DNA of 64,000 bases from Dehalococcoidia bacterium (GTDB lineage: Bacteria > Chloroflexota > Dehalococcoidia > DSTF01 > JALHUB01). Location of the stretch: the NCBI GenBank assembly GCA_030018455.1, contig JASEFU010000001.1, positions 125,545-189,544 of the forward strand, read 5' to 3'. Below are positions 47,321-56,407 of the stretch, piece after piece. The notes beneath the pieces were generated by a model, which saw only the letters and a list, made by a program, of their open reading frames with translations, searched no databases and was not told where the DNA came from. The position numbers and the translations under genes were made by a program. The first letter of the stretch is position 1. Each line of letters opens with the position of its first letter.

Positions 47321-48070
47321 ATGAAGCCTGAAGAGATCAAGACGATAGGCGTGCTGGGCGGCGGCGTAATGGGCGGCGGCATCGCGCAGGTGCTGGCCGT
47401 CGCCGGCTACGACATCGTCCTGCGCGACCTGAACGACGAGCTCCTCGAAAAGTCGCGCAACACCATCGCCGAAGGGCGCTTCGGACTGCGCGGCGGCGTC
47501 GAGCGCGGCAAAATCACGCAGCAGCAGATGGACGAAGCGCTCGCCCGCATCAAGTTCACGACGAAGGTCGAAGACCTGCGCGACGTCGATCTCCTCATCG
47601 AGGCGATCCCGGAAGACCTGGAGTTGAAGAAGAAGGTATTTGCGGAACTCGACGCCCTGCTCCGGCCCGACGCCATAATCGCCACCAACACTTCGGGCTT
47701 CGCCATCGCCGATCTGAACGTGGCCGTCTCCAACAAGTCGCGCTTCGTCGGCATGCACTGGTTCAGTCCGGTGGCGGCGATGAAGCTGATCGAGATCATC
47801 CATGCGCCGGAGACGTCGGAGGAAACGGTGACCGCCCTGGAAGCCGTCGGGCAGCGGGCGGGCAAGGTGACAGTGCGGGTGAAGGACGCGCCCGGCAACT
47901 ACGGCTTTGTCGCCAACCGCATCTACTTCGCGGCGGTCGCCGAAGCGCGGAAGGTGCTGGAAGAGGGGATCGCGAGCGCGGACGACATCAACAAGGCGAT
48001 GATGTACGGCTTCAACTGGCCGGTCGGGCCCCTAGCGATGAGCGCGGGCGCCCGCAGCGGCTGGCAGTAG
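47321..48070 (+). CDS. 3-hydroxyacyl-CoA dehydrogenase, shorter than usual
   Basis: 249 residues against about 280 for 3-hydroxybutyryl-CoA dehydrogenase. The Rossmann N-terminus IGVLGGGVMGGGIAQVLAVAGYDIVLRD and the catalytic region ANTSGFAI/GMHWFSPV are good. The C-terminal domain stops at NWPVGPLAMSAGARSGWQ, before the final helices of the family. This could be a natural short form or a truncation; I see no frameshift that restores it. GGGAGGACTGCA lies before the ATG at 47321. Confidence 0.75.
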   Translation: MKPEEIKTIGVLGGGVMGGGIAQVLAVAGYDIVLRDLNDELLEKSRNTIAEGRFGLRGGVERGKITQQQMDEALARIKFTTKVEDLRDVDLLIEAIPEDLELKKKVFAELDALLRPDAIIATNTSGFAIADLNVAVSNKSRFVGMHWFSPVAAMKLIEIIHAPETSEETVTALEAVGQRAGKVTVRVKDAPGNYGFVANRIYFAAVAEARKVLEEGIASADDINKAMMYGFNWPVGPLAMSAGARSGWQ

Positions 48071-48145
48071 CCCGGGCTCAATGGTCCGCTGAACGTCCCA
48101 TCCGTTTATCCGCTTCCCTTCCGTTGACCGGCCGTCCGCCCCCTA

Positions 48146-48174
48146 TTGAGACGGAATCGGCGAAACGTTATCAT
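48146..48174 (+). promoter_or_regulatory. Promoter for the sirtuin operon
   Basis: TTGAGA (48146-48151), 17-base spacer, TATCAT (48169-48174), 38 bases before the ATG at 48213. Confidence 0.65.
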
Positions 48175-48212
48175 GAGGGCTCGGGAGCCGGTCCCGGAAG
48201 GAGGGCGTCGAG

Positions 48213-49037
48213 ATGGCCACCAACGATCCGCTCGAACAAGCGCTCGACGACGCCGCGCGCATTATCGCCGGGTCCACCTACGTCGTCGCCCTCGTCGGCG
48301 CTGGCATCTCCGTCGAGAGCGGCGTGCCGCCCTTCCGCGGCCCTGGCGGACTGTGGACGAAGCTCGGCGAACCGGCCATGAACGGCTACCAGAAGTTCAT
48401 CGCCGACCCAACGGCCTGGTGGGCGGAACGCCTCGGCCCCCGTGACGAGCTGTCCGAGTTCATAAAGGCGATGGACGCCGCCCGGCCCAACGCCGCCCAC
48501 TTCGCGATGGCCCAGATGGAAAAACTCGGCTTCCTCCAGCACGTCATCACCCAGAATATCGATAACCTCCACCACGAGGCCGGCAGCGAATCGATAACGG
48601 AGATCCACGGCAACCGGCTGAAGCTCCGCTGCATCGCCTGCAACCACCGCGTCCCCCTCAAGGAGTTTCCCATCGAAGAGATCCCGCCCCGCTGTCCGCA
48701 GTGCGCGGGCATCATGAAGACGGACACGGTGATGTTCGGCGAGCCTATTCCCGTCGACGCACTCGAATCGTGCCGGTACCACACCAGCCTCTGCGATTGC
48801 ATGCTCCTCGTAGGCACGTCGGCCGTCGTGTATCCCGCGGCCGAATTTCCGGTAATCGCTGCCCGCAAGGGGGCGCCGCTGGTCGAGGTTAATCCCATGG
48901 AAACCGCGCTTTCCGGCATCTGCTATGCCGTGCTGCGGGCCCCCGCGGGAGAGGTCATGCCCAGACTTGTAGAACGCCTCTGCCAACTTACCGGCAAGGA
49001 GCCACCGCCGCAGCAGGGGGCCGAAGGGACCCGATGA
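48213..49037 (+). CDS. Sir2-family NAD-dependent protein deacylase (sirtuin)
   Basis: 274 residues. GAGISVESGVPPFRGPGGLW, TQNIDNLH and HGN (catalytic His) are the sirtuin motifs. Four zinc Cys are in CIAC and CPQC. It removes acyl groups from lysine using NAD+, fitting a genome rich in acyl-CoA. It overlaps the nitrilase gene by ATGA, a coupled operon. Confidence 0.92.
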   Translation: MATNDPLEQALDDAARIIAGSTYVVALVGAGISVESGVPPFRGPGGLWTKLGEPAMNGYQKFIADPTAWWAERLGPRDELSEFIKAMDAARPNAAHFAMAQMEKLGFLQHVITQNIDNLHHEAGSESITEIHGNRLKLRCIACNHRVPLKEFPIEEIPPRCPQCAGIMKTDTVMFGEPIPVDALESCRYHTSLCDCMLLVGTSAVVYPAAEFPVIAARKGAPLVEVNPMETALSGICYAVLRAPAGEVMPRLVERLCQLTGKEPPPQQGAEGTR

Positions 49038-49981
49038 CACAAGAGACCGTCACCCTCGCAGTCGCGGCCATGACCACCGTCCACGACACGGCGAAGAACC
49101 TCGATAAGTACGCTTCACTCGTGCACGAGGCCGCCGCCAGACACGCCCGCCTGCTCGTCCTGCCGGAGCAAACGCTTCAGGGCTACCTCTATCACCTCAA
49201 CCACGAGGTGTCGATAGACGAGGCGAACTACCACTACGACGCCGCGGAGCCGGTCCCCGGCCCGTCGACGCGCAAGGTCGCGGCCATGGCGCGAGAGGCG
49301 GGCATGTACATCGTCTTCGGCATGACGGAGCGCGTAGACGTCTCCAGCTCGGGCGTGCTCTACAACTCCGCAGTTCTCGTGGGGCCCCGCGGCGTCGTCG
49401 GCGTCTATCGCAAGGTGCACGCGCCCGGCGACGAGTACCACATCTTCCGCCAGGGCAGAGACTGGCCCGTCTTCGACACGGAGATCGGGAAGCTCGGCAT
49501 TCAGATCTGTTACGACCTGCGCTTCCCCGAGGCCTCGCGCGAGCTCGCGCTGCGCGGCGCCCAGATACTCGCCCTGCCGACCGCATGGCCCAAGATCAGA
49601 GGCGACCTCTACGACCTCTTCGACCGCGCGAGGGCGGCCGAGAACGAGTGCTGGTTCCTCTCCGCCGACCAGGTCGGGGCGTGCGACCAGGGCAAGCTTG
49701 TGTTCTACGGCCACAGCCGCATCATCGATCCCCTGGGAAACGTGCTCGCCGATACGGGCGAAGATGAGGGCGTCGCCTTCGCCGAAGTGCCCGCCACCAA
49801 CCTCAAGCGAAGGCAGCTCGGCCCGATGAATTTCGTCCGCGACCGCCGCCCCGAGACCTACAGCACACTCGCCAGCGAGGAGATCTACCACCCGGCCGTT
49901 TCCGAGCCCGGCGGCCATGGGTCGGCCTCCAGACGACCGGCGCGCCGGGCCCGCCGCGAAGCGAGGGGCGAGCGCCGTTGA
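49034..49981 (+). CDS. Carbon-nitrogen hydrolase (nitrilase superfamily)
   Basis: 315 residues. The Glu-Lys-Cys triad is seen as VLPEQTLQG (Glu), VYRKVHAPGDEY (Lys) and GIQICYDLRFPE (Cys). It hydrolyses an amide or nitrile. The last 30 residues are Arg/Ala-rich and unlikely to be part of the fold. The stop overlaps the next gene's TTG start. Confidence 0.87.
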   Translation: MTQETVTLAVAAMTTVHDTAKNLDKYASLVHEAAARHARLLVLPEQTLQGYLYHLNHEVSIDEANYHYDAAEPVPGPSTRKVAAMAREAGMYIVFGMTERVDVSSSGVLYNSAVLVGPRGVVGVYRKVHAPGDEYHIFRQGRDWPVFDTEIGKLGIQICYDLRFPEASRELALRGAQILALPTAWPKIRGDLYDLFDRARAAENECWFLSADQVGACDQGKLVFYGHSRIIDPLGNVLADTGEDEGVAFAEVPATNLKRRQLGPMNFVRDRRPETYSTLASEEIYHPAVSEPGGHGSASRRPARRARREARGERR

Positions 49982-51210
49982 GACTGGACACCCTTGAGCT
50001 ACTGCGCGAGGAGACGCCCCGGCAAACGGAGAGCATTAGGGGGAAGGCCGCCATCGCCGGGCTGGGAATCACCCCCATGGGCCGCATCTACGGCCGCGAC
50101 GTCGTCTACTTCGCGAAAGAGGCGGTGCGCCTGGCAATCGAAGACGCCGGGCTGCAAAGGGAAGACATCGACGGCCTGCTGATAAACCCCGGAACGACGC
50201 CTCTGGGCGGGTTTGCTGGCCTCGCCTTACAGGGCGCCCTCGGTCTGGGCGACCTGCGCTTCGTGAACTCGATGAACATGGGCGGCGCCACCGCCATAAG
50301 CATGGTGCAGTTCGCGGCGATGGCAGTCGTTCACGGCCTGGCCAACTACGTCGTATGTGTCTTCGCCGACGCTCCTCTGCGCGAAGGGCGCGGTGGCAGC
50401 GCAGCCTACGGCGGGTGGGCGCCGGCCCTGCAGCCGCGCGGCCTCTCCGAGCTGTACCTCGCCTACGGCCTCTTCGGCGTGAACGCGCCCTACGCCCTCG
50501 CCGCCCGCCGTCACATGGACCTCTACGGCACGACAAACGACCACTTCGGCGCCATCGCCGTCGCTGAGCGACAGTGGGCGGCGATGAACCCGCTGGCGCA
50601 GGAGCGGGAACCGATCACGATGGAGGACTATCACAACTCCCGCTGGATCGTCGAGCCGCTCCACCTGTACGATTGCTGCCTCGTCTCTAATGGGGGCGTA
50701 GCCGTCATCGTCACCACGGCGGAGCGGGCGCGCGCGCTGCGCCAGCCGCCCGTCTACATCCTCGGAATGGGCCAGGGCCATCGCGGCGTCCTTAGCCGCC
50801 CGGACTGGGACGCCGACACCGTGACCGGCGCCGCCATCTCCAAAGAGATCGCCTTCCGGATGGCCGGCATCACGCTCAACGATATTGACATCTGCGAGCT
50901 GTACGATTGCTACACTTACACGGTGCTTGTGTCGATCGAGGACTACGGCTTCTGCGAGAAAGGCGAGGGCGGGCCCTACGTCGCCGACGGAAAGCTGGGC
51001 CCGGGCGGCACACTCCCCACCAATACCGGCGGCGGCATGCTCTCCGGGTACTACATGTGGGGGATGACCCCCCTGTCGGAGGCCGTGATCCAGGCGCGCG
51101 GCCAGGGCGGCGAGCGCCAGGTCCCCAAGCGCGACGTCGTGCTCGTCGGCGGCAACGGCGGCATCCTCGAGCATCACTGCACGCTTGTCCTGAGCCCGCA
51201 CCCATCCTGA
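49978..51210 (+). CDS. Thiolase-like protein without the catalytic Cys (possible Ltp2-type aldolase subunit)
   Basis: 410 residues from a TTG overlapping the previous stop. Thiolase fold (AGLGITPMG; DIDGLLINPGTT), but the active-site Cys region reads NSMNMGGATAISM, the usual HE element reads ELYDCYTYTVL, and the GHP element reads MLSGYYMWG. The normal Cys, His and His are thus missing. Such thiolase-like proteins with a DUF35 partner include Ltp2, a retro-aldolase of steroid side-chain breakdown that uses Tyr. The DUF35 gene follows by 9 bases. Substrate not assignable. Confidence 0.78.
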   Translation: MRLDTLELLREETPRQTESIRGKAAIAGLGITPMGRIYGRDVVYFAKEAVRLAIEDAGLQREDIDGLLINPGTTPLGGFAGLALQGALGLGDLRFVNSMNMGGATAISMVQFAAMAVVHGLANYVVCVFADAPLREGRGGSAAYGGWAPALQPRGLSELYLAYGLFGVNAPYALAARRHMDLYGTTNDHFGAIAVAERQWAAMNPLAQEREPITMEDYHNSRWIVEPLHLYDCCLVSNGGVAVIVTTAERARALRQPPVYILGMGQGHRGVLSRPDWDADTVTGAAISKEIAFRMAGITLNDIDICELYDCYTYTVLVSIEDYGFCEKGEGGPYVADGKLGPGGTLPTNTGGGMLSGYYMWGMTPLSEAVIQARGQGGERQVPKRDVVLVGGNGGILEHHCTLVLSPHPS

Positions 51211-51218
51211 GGCCGCAG

Positions 51219-51632
51219 ATGACCGAATACAAGAAGCCGGTACCGCTGCCCGGTCCCATCTCAGAGCCCTTCTTCGAGGGGGCGAAGCGTCACGAGCTCA
51301 TGCTCATGCGCTGCTTATCCTGCGGCGCCTACCGCCTCGCCGAGCGTCCCTCCTGCCCCGAGTGCTGGTCGGACGACTACGAATGGGTGAAGGGGAGCGG
51401 GCGCGGCAGCATCTACAGCTACGTCATCATGCACCAGCAGCTACATCCTGCGTTCGCCGATGACATACCCTATAACGTAGCGGTTGTCGAACTGGAAGAA
51501 GGGCCACGCATGGTGAGCAACATCGTCGGCTGCGGGAACGAGGAGCTTCGCGTGGGCCAGCCGGTCGAAGTGGTCTTCGACGCGATCACCGAAGACTGCA
51601 CCATCCCGCGCTTCCGTCCCCGCTCTGACTGA
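51219..51632 (+). CDS. DUF35/OB-fold protein with zinc ribbon, thiolase partner
   Basis: 137 residues. Cys-x2-Cys ... Cys-x2-Cys (CLSCGAYRLAERPSCPEC, about residues 36-53) is the rubredoxin-like ribbon of DUF35, followed by an OB-fold (GSGRGSIYSYVIMH; PYNVAVVELEEGPRMVSNIVG). These bind the acyl-CoA of thiolase-like partners. The gene is directly downstream of the thiolase-like gene, as usual for such pairs. Start ATG at 51219. Confidence 0.87.
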   Translation: MTEYKKPVPLPGPISEPFFEGAKRHELMLMRCLSCGAYRLAERPSCPECWSDDYEWVKGSGRGSIYSYVIMHQQLHPAFADDIPYNVAVVELEEGPRMVSNIVGCGNEELRVGQPVEVVFDAITEDCTIPRFRPRSD

Positions 51633-51725
51633 CGGTCGAACGTCGAATGCGCCCTTGCCCACTGCCGCCGGCTGCCGCACCTGCCGATTCTACTAGAGAC
51701 ACCACCTCACCTTACGGAGCGACGA

Positions 51726-52394
51726 ATGCAGCATAATTGGCGCAACGAGCTGGTAATCGGGAGACAGCGACGTCTTGCCACCGCTTCCCGTGTTTCGTCC
51801 GGAGCCGGCGGCCCGGATGACGCTGAGATGGCGCCGCTCTCCCCCTCCGCCTCCGCCTTTGCCCGCAGTCCCTGGCCGCGGTTGCTGTTTGCCGCCGTAG
51901 CGCTCGCCGTTATCGTCGGGGCGGCGTTCCGTTACCAGGACGTATCGCAGGTTGCGGTGATAGCCGTCTACGCCGCCGTCCTCGTCTCCTGCGCCGCCAC
52001 CGACCTGGCCACCTTCCGTGTCCCGAACGTCATCACCTACCCTGCTATCCTTTTCGCCGTGCTCGTAGCCGCCATCATGCCGGGGGCCGACTTCCTTTCG
52101 GCGATTGCGGGCGGAGGCGTAGCGTTCGGGCTGATGCTGTTCGCGCTCATCGTCTCGCGCGGCGCCATGGGCCTGGGCGATGTCAAGCTCGCCACCTTCG
52201 CCGGCTTTGCCGTCGGCTGGCCGCTCATCGCCCCCACGCTTATCCTCATGGCGCTGGCGGGCGGTGTCTCCGCGTTCATTCTCCTTGTACTGCGGGTGAA
52301 GGGCCGCCGCGACCCGATACCGTACGCGCCGTTCATATCTGTTGGCGCCCTGACGGTCATCCTCTGGCAGGGAACGGCCTTCGCCGCGCTCTGA
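51726..52394 (+). CDS. Prepilin peptidase (A24 family)
   Basis: 222 residues; an ATG at 51828 (MAPLSP) could be the true start as the first 34 residues are not conserved. Two aspartates of A24 peptidases are seen: ATDLATFRVPN (Asp) and GAMGLGDVKLA (GxGD). Six membrane helices, no N-terminal methylase domain, so an archaeal-type/TadV-like or short form. It cleaves type IV pilin-like leaders. No pilin genes are in the window. Confidence 0.83.
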   Translation: MQHNWRNELVIGRQRRLATASRVSSGAGGPDDAEMAPLSPSASAFARSPWPRLLFAAVALAVIVGAAFRYQDVSQVAVIAVYAAVLVSCAATDLATFRVPNVITYPAILFAVLVAAIMPGADFLSAIAGGGVAFGLMLFALIVSRGAMGLGDVKLATFAGFAVGWPLIAPTLILMALAGGVSAFILLVLRVKGRRDPIPYAPFISVGALTVILWQGTAFAAL

Positions 52395-52463
52395 CGCATA
52401 CGCCCTCGACGGGCTGTGCGCGTCGGAGCAGCGCACGGGCAGTTACGTCGTTTGCCTCGGGGG

Positions 52464-52492
52464 TTGCCAGGCGGGCAAACGCGTAGTATAAT
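52464..52492 (+). promoter_or_regulatory. Promoter of the glycosyltransferase gene
   Basis: TTGCCA (52464-52469), 17-base spacer, TATAAT (52487-52492). It leaves a leader of about 110 bases before the ATG at 52609; no clear riboswitch is recognised in it. Confidence 0.7.
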
Positions 52493-52608
52493 CGGTGATG
52501 GTTCCCTCGTTGACCTAGCTTCAGGATAGATCACCCGCGGTCCCCTCGTAATAACTACCGGGTTGCAGGAAGGGGTTACCTTCATCACGCAGGAAAGGAG
52601 GCGTGCGA

Positions 52609-53727
52609 ATGAAGATTCTCCACATTGCGCCTCTCTGGGAGCGGGTGCCTCCCCTTGCCTATGGTGGGACAGAGGCGGTCGTCAGCGTGCTCTGCGAAGA
52701 GTTGGTGCGGCGCGGCCACTCCGTGCGCCTCGCTGCCAGCGGCGACTCCCGGACCAGCGCGGATCTCTTCTCCATCTATCCGCGCAGTCTGCGCACCGCT
52801 GACGACCTCGAAGACAAGCTGCCCTACCAGTTGCTTCACGCGGCGCTCGCCCTCAAAGAAGCGTCCTTATTCGACATTATTCACAACCACAACGCCGAGA
52901 TCGTCATGGCGATGAGCCACCTGGCAGACGTTCCAATGCTCACCACCATGCACAATCTCATCACTCCCGACACGAAGATCATCTGGGACCACTACGACGG
53001 CTGGTATAACACGATTAGCGACGCCGAGAAGGCGAACATGCCAGCAATCGCGAACGAGAACTACGTCGGCACGATCTACAACGCCATCGACGTGGAGACC
53101 TTCCCCTACCAGGAGGAGAAAGACGACTACCTTCTGTTCCTCAGCCGTATCTCCCCCGACAAGGCGCCCCACCTCGCTATCGAAGTCGCGAAACGCCTGG
53201 GCATGCGCTTGATAATCGCCGGCAAGATCGACCCCAACCCGACGGATGAGCTGTACTTCCGCATGCAGGTGGCCCCGCTCATCGATGGGCAGCAGATCAC
53301 GTTCTTCGGCGAAGCGACAGGCGTTCAGAAGCGCGCCCTCTATGCCAGAGCCCGCGCCCTCGTCATTCCGCTGTGCTGGGAGGAGCCTTTCGGCCTGGTG
53401 CTTGCGGAAGCGATGGCCTGCGGCACGCCCGTGGTCGCGTTCCAGCGCGGCGCCGCGCCGGAGGTCGTCGTTGACGGCGAGACCGGCTTCCTGGTCGACG
53501 ATCTCGATTCGATGGTCGAGGCAGTGCGACACGTGCACGACATTGATCCACGTCGTTGCCGTGAGGTCGTGGAGGATCGGTTCTCGCCCGGGAAGATGGC
53601 CGAGGCTTACGAGAGGGCCTACCAGCAGATACTGTCGGGTATCACAGTGAGGCCGCTGCGCGCTCTGACTCCCGTTCCCGCGCCCCTCGCCGGCCAGCCT
53701 GCCGCGAAGGGCGCCATCGTCGCCTGA
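52609..53727 (+). CDS. Glycosyltransferase family 4 protein
   Basis: 372 residues; AAAGGAGG precedes the ATG at 52609. GT-B fold: the N-terminal half starts MKILHIAPLWERVPPLAYGGTE; the C-terminal half has FLSRISPDKAPHLAIEVAKRL and the EPFGLVLAEAMACGTPVVAF donor-site (EX7E) motif. It transfers a sugar from a nucleotide donor, perhaps to a lipid or compatible solute. Acceptor unknown. Stands alone. Confidence 0.88.
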   Translation: MKILHIAPLWERVPPLAYGGTEAVVSVLCEELVRRGHSVRLAASGDSRTSADLFSIYPRSLRTADDLEDKLPYQLLHAALALKEASLFDIIHNHNAEIVMAMSHLADVPMLTTMHNLITPDTKIIWDHYDGWYNTISDAEKANMPAIANENYVGTIYNAIDVETFPYQEEKDDYLLFLSRISPDKAPHLAIEVAKRLGMRLIIAGKIDPNPTDELYFRMQVAPLIDGQQITFFGEATGVQKRALYARARALVIPLCWEEPFGLVLAEAMACGTPVVAFQRGAAPEVVVDGETGFLVDDLDSMVEAVRHVHDIDPRRCREVVEDRFSPGKMAEAYERAYQQILSGITVRPLRALTPVPAPLAGQPAAKGAIVA

Positions 53728-53767
53728 GCGCCGTCCCCCTACGAAATTCTGGCCGCGCCTGCAGCAA

Positions 53768-56239
53768 CTAGCCCGCCGGCGCGGCCGCTGTCTTGCGCTC
53801 TCGGCCTCTCCGGAGCAGGCCATGCACTGCTGTCTTCACGAAGTCCTGCGGCAGGAACAGGGCGAGATCGTAGCCCCACACGAGAGCGGCCCAACGCCAG
53901 TCCAGGGGCTTCATCAGGAACCCCGATACGGCGATTATCGTGGCCAGCACCTGAGTCCCCATAACCGCCGCCACCAGAACGGAGGCCGGCCGCGTCGACC
54001 AGAAAGGGCCCCTCGTGCGGGCGGCGAACAGCGTCAGATGCCCGCCGACCGACAGGTTGAGGTAGACAAAGGTCTGGGCGACCTCGCTGTCAAGGCCGAC
54101 CACCCTTTCCGCCAGCAGGAAAGCGCCGAACGACCGGCCGGCGGCGAACAGGCCAAGAGCAGTAGCCATTCCCAACACCACCCGCATGTCCCATGCTTCG
54201 GGGCGGTTTGAGTAGCGGGCCCTGTCGTAGGCAATCGAGAGTATGGCGCCATCGTTCAGCATCGCCAGCAGCACGATCATGGTCGCCGTCACGGGGCGGG
54301 AGTTGAAGATGAGGATGGAGAGGCCGAGGAAGACAAGCAGCGCGAACGTCTCCGCGATGCGATAGATTGCGTAGTTCGTCATCCGCTGGAATATGCGCCT
54401 GCTCTCCTTGATAGCGTCCACTATCGTCGCCAGGCCCGGCCGCAGCAGCACGATGTCGGCAGCGGCGCGGGCGGCGTCGGTCGCCCCGGAGACGGCGATG
54501 CCCGCGTCGGCCTTCTTGAGGGCGGGCGCATCATTGACGCCGTCACCGGTCATCCCCACGATGTGCCGCTTCGCCTGCAACGCTTCGACGATGCGGTACT
54601 TGTGATCGGGGAAGACCTGTGCGAAGCCGTCCGACGCCGCCACCAGCGCCGCGAGCCGCTCCGGCGAGTCCCGGATGTCGGTGTCGAACACCTTGGCATC
54701 GAGCACGTTTTCGCCCAGACCGAGCTCTCTCGCCACCTCCTTCGCGATGGCGACCTGATCACCGGTCACCATCTTGATCTCAATGCCCATCGCCTCGGCC
54801 GCTTCCACCGTCTCCTTTGAGTCCTCGCGAATCGGGTCGTACAACGGTATGACGCCGAGAAAGCGCCACTCGCTTTCGTCGTCGGCCCGTGCGACCCCCA
54901 GCGAGCGAAACCCACGCCCGGCGAACTCGCCGACCACCGCCGTCACCTTCTCTTCCAACCGGGGCGCTTGCGGGTCCAGTGCCAGAATGACCTGCGGCGC
55001 CCCCTTGGTGACTCTGAACCGTGTTCCGTCTGCCGCCTCCACCGTTGCCTGGGTGCGCTTCCTCACGGGATCAAACGGTTGAAACTCGGTCACGTGAAAT
55101 CCGGGCGCCACGACGCCGTCGGCCCCCCTGAGCACGGCCATGTCTATCGGGTCCTGGTCTTCTTCGCGAGAAGCGAGCGCCGCCGCCAGGAGTATGTCCT
55201 CACGCGCCGGGCCGTCCACAGCCGCCGGGTCGCCCGCCGTCAGCCGGTTCTGGGTGAGCGTGCCCGTCTTGTCGGAACAGAGCACGTCGATGCCGGCGAG
55301 TTCCTCTATCGCCGGCAGGTGCGTAACAACCGCCTCCTGCCTCGCCAGCCTTCGCGCGCCCAGCGCCATGGTCACCGACATGACAGCCGGCATGGCGACA
55401 GGCACGGACGCGATGGTGAGTACGAGCGCCAACTGGATCATCTCCAGCAGCGGGTTCCCTCTGACCGCGGAGACCCCCAGTATCAGAACGGCAAGGGTGA
55501 GCGCGACCGCTATCAGGTAGTTCGCTATCCTTACGACTGCCTGCTGGAAGTGGCTTCGCGTCTCCGCCTCTTCGACAAGTTGCGCCGTCTTGCCGAAGTA
55601 GGTAGCTCGCCCCGTCGCATAGACCAGGGAATCTACCTCGCCCTGCTTCAAGATGGAGCCTGAATAGAGGACGTCCCCGCTCTTCTTGTCCACGGGCAGC
55701 GACTCGCCGGTCAGCGCCGACTGGTCCACCTGCGCCGTCCCTTCGAATAGCCTCGCGTCCGCCGGCACAACGTCGCCGATGCGCAGACGCACCACGTCGC
55801 CGGGCACGAGCTCGCGCGCGGGGATACTTCGCCACTTGCCGTTCCGTTTCGCCCTCGCGTTGGGCGCCAGTTGGGCCTTCAGGGCCGCGATTGAGCTCGC
55901 CGCCTGAAACTCCTCCCGAAAACCGACGACGGCGTTCAGCAGCAGCAGCGCCAGTATGACCGCCAGGTCGGGCCAGTGACGGAGGGTGGCCGAGAGGATA
56001 GCCGCAACCTCGATCATTACGGGGATGGGGCCCCAGAAATAGGAGAGGAACTTGGTGACGAGGTTCTCTTCCTTCTCCGGCAGCTCGTTGGGGCCGTACT
56101 CAGTGAGACGCTTCGTCGCATCCTCGTCGGTTAGCCCTTCCTCGGAAGCGTCGAGACGCGCCCACAGGTCGGACAGCGGCGTCTCAGGAGAGGGGACGGG
56201 GGTGGAATCCGGAGACTCGCCTGCGGGACTCTTCTCCAT
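53768..56239 (-). CDS. Plasma-membrane-type H+-ATPase (P3A P-type ATPase)
   Basis: 823 residues from the ATG at 56239; an upstream start at 56278 adds 13 non-conserved residues. CSDKTGTLTQNRL (phosphorylation Asp), TGES, the hinge GDGVNDAPALKKADAGIAV and FGKTAQLV are the P-type signatures; the transmembrane pattern and PVAMPAVMSVTMALGA match P3A proton pumps of plants, fungi and some prokaryotes. It exports protons using ATP. Divergent from thyX; a TGATAGAAT extended -10 lies upstream on the minus strand. Confidence 0.9.
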   Translation of the reverse strand: MEKSPAGESPDSTPVPSPETPLSDLWARLDASEEGLTDEDATKRLTEYGPNELPEKEENLVTKFLSYFWGPIPVMIEVAAILSATLRHWPDLAVILALLLLNAVVGFREEFQAASSIAALKAQLAPNARAKRNGKWRSIPARELVPGDVVRLRIGDVVPADARLFEGTAQVDQSALTGESLPVDKKSGDVLYSGSILKQGEVDSLVYATGRATYFGKTAQLVEEAETRSHFQQAVVRIANYLIAVALTLAVLILGVSAVRGNPLLEMIQLALVLTIASVPVAMPAVMSVTMALGARRLARQEAVVTHLPAIEELAGIDVLCSDKTGTLTQNRLTAGDPAAVDGPAREDILLAAALASREEDQDPIDMAVLRGADGVVAPGFHVTEFQPFDPVRKRTQATVEAADGTRFRVTKGAPQVILALDPQAPRLEEKVTAVVGEFAGRGFRSLGVARADDESEWRFLGVIPLYDPIREDSKETVEAAEAMGIEIKMVTGDQVAIAKEVARELGLGENVLDAKVFDTDIRDSPERLAALVAASDGFAQVFPDHKYRIVEALQAKRHIVGMTGDGVNDAPALKKADAGIAVSGATDAARAAADIVLLRPGLATIVDAIKESRRIFQRMTNYAIYRIAETFALLVFLGLSILIFNSRPVTATMIVLLAMLNDGAILSIAYDRARYSNRPEAWDMRVVLGMATALGLFAAGRSFGAFLLAERVVGLDSEVAQTFVYLNLSVGGHLTLFAARTRGPFWSTRPASVLVAAVMGTQVLATIIAVSGFLMKPLDWRWAALVWGYDLALFLPQDFVKTAVHGLLRRGRERKTAAAPAG

Positions 56240-56407
56240 GTCACGCCTCGATGGAGGAAGAAGGCCGTTGCCGTCCACGCGCCGTCGACTCTGGCGCTGC
56301 TAAGAGCTATTCTATCACTCGTGCCCACACTAGCCCGTTGACTCGGCCTCACTTACAATACATGTGCGAGTCAGCCATCAGGCTCTCATCACCCGCGGAG
56401 GTCTCCC

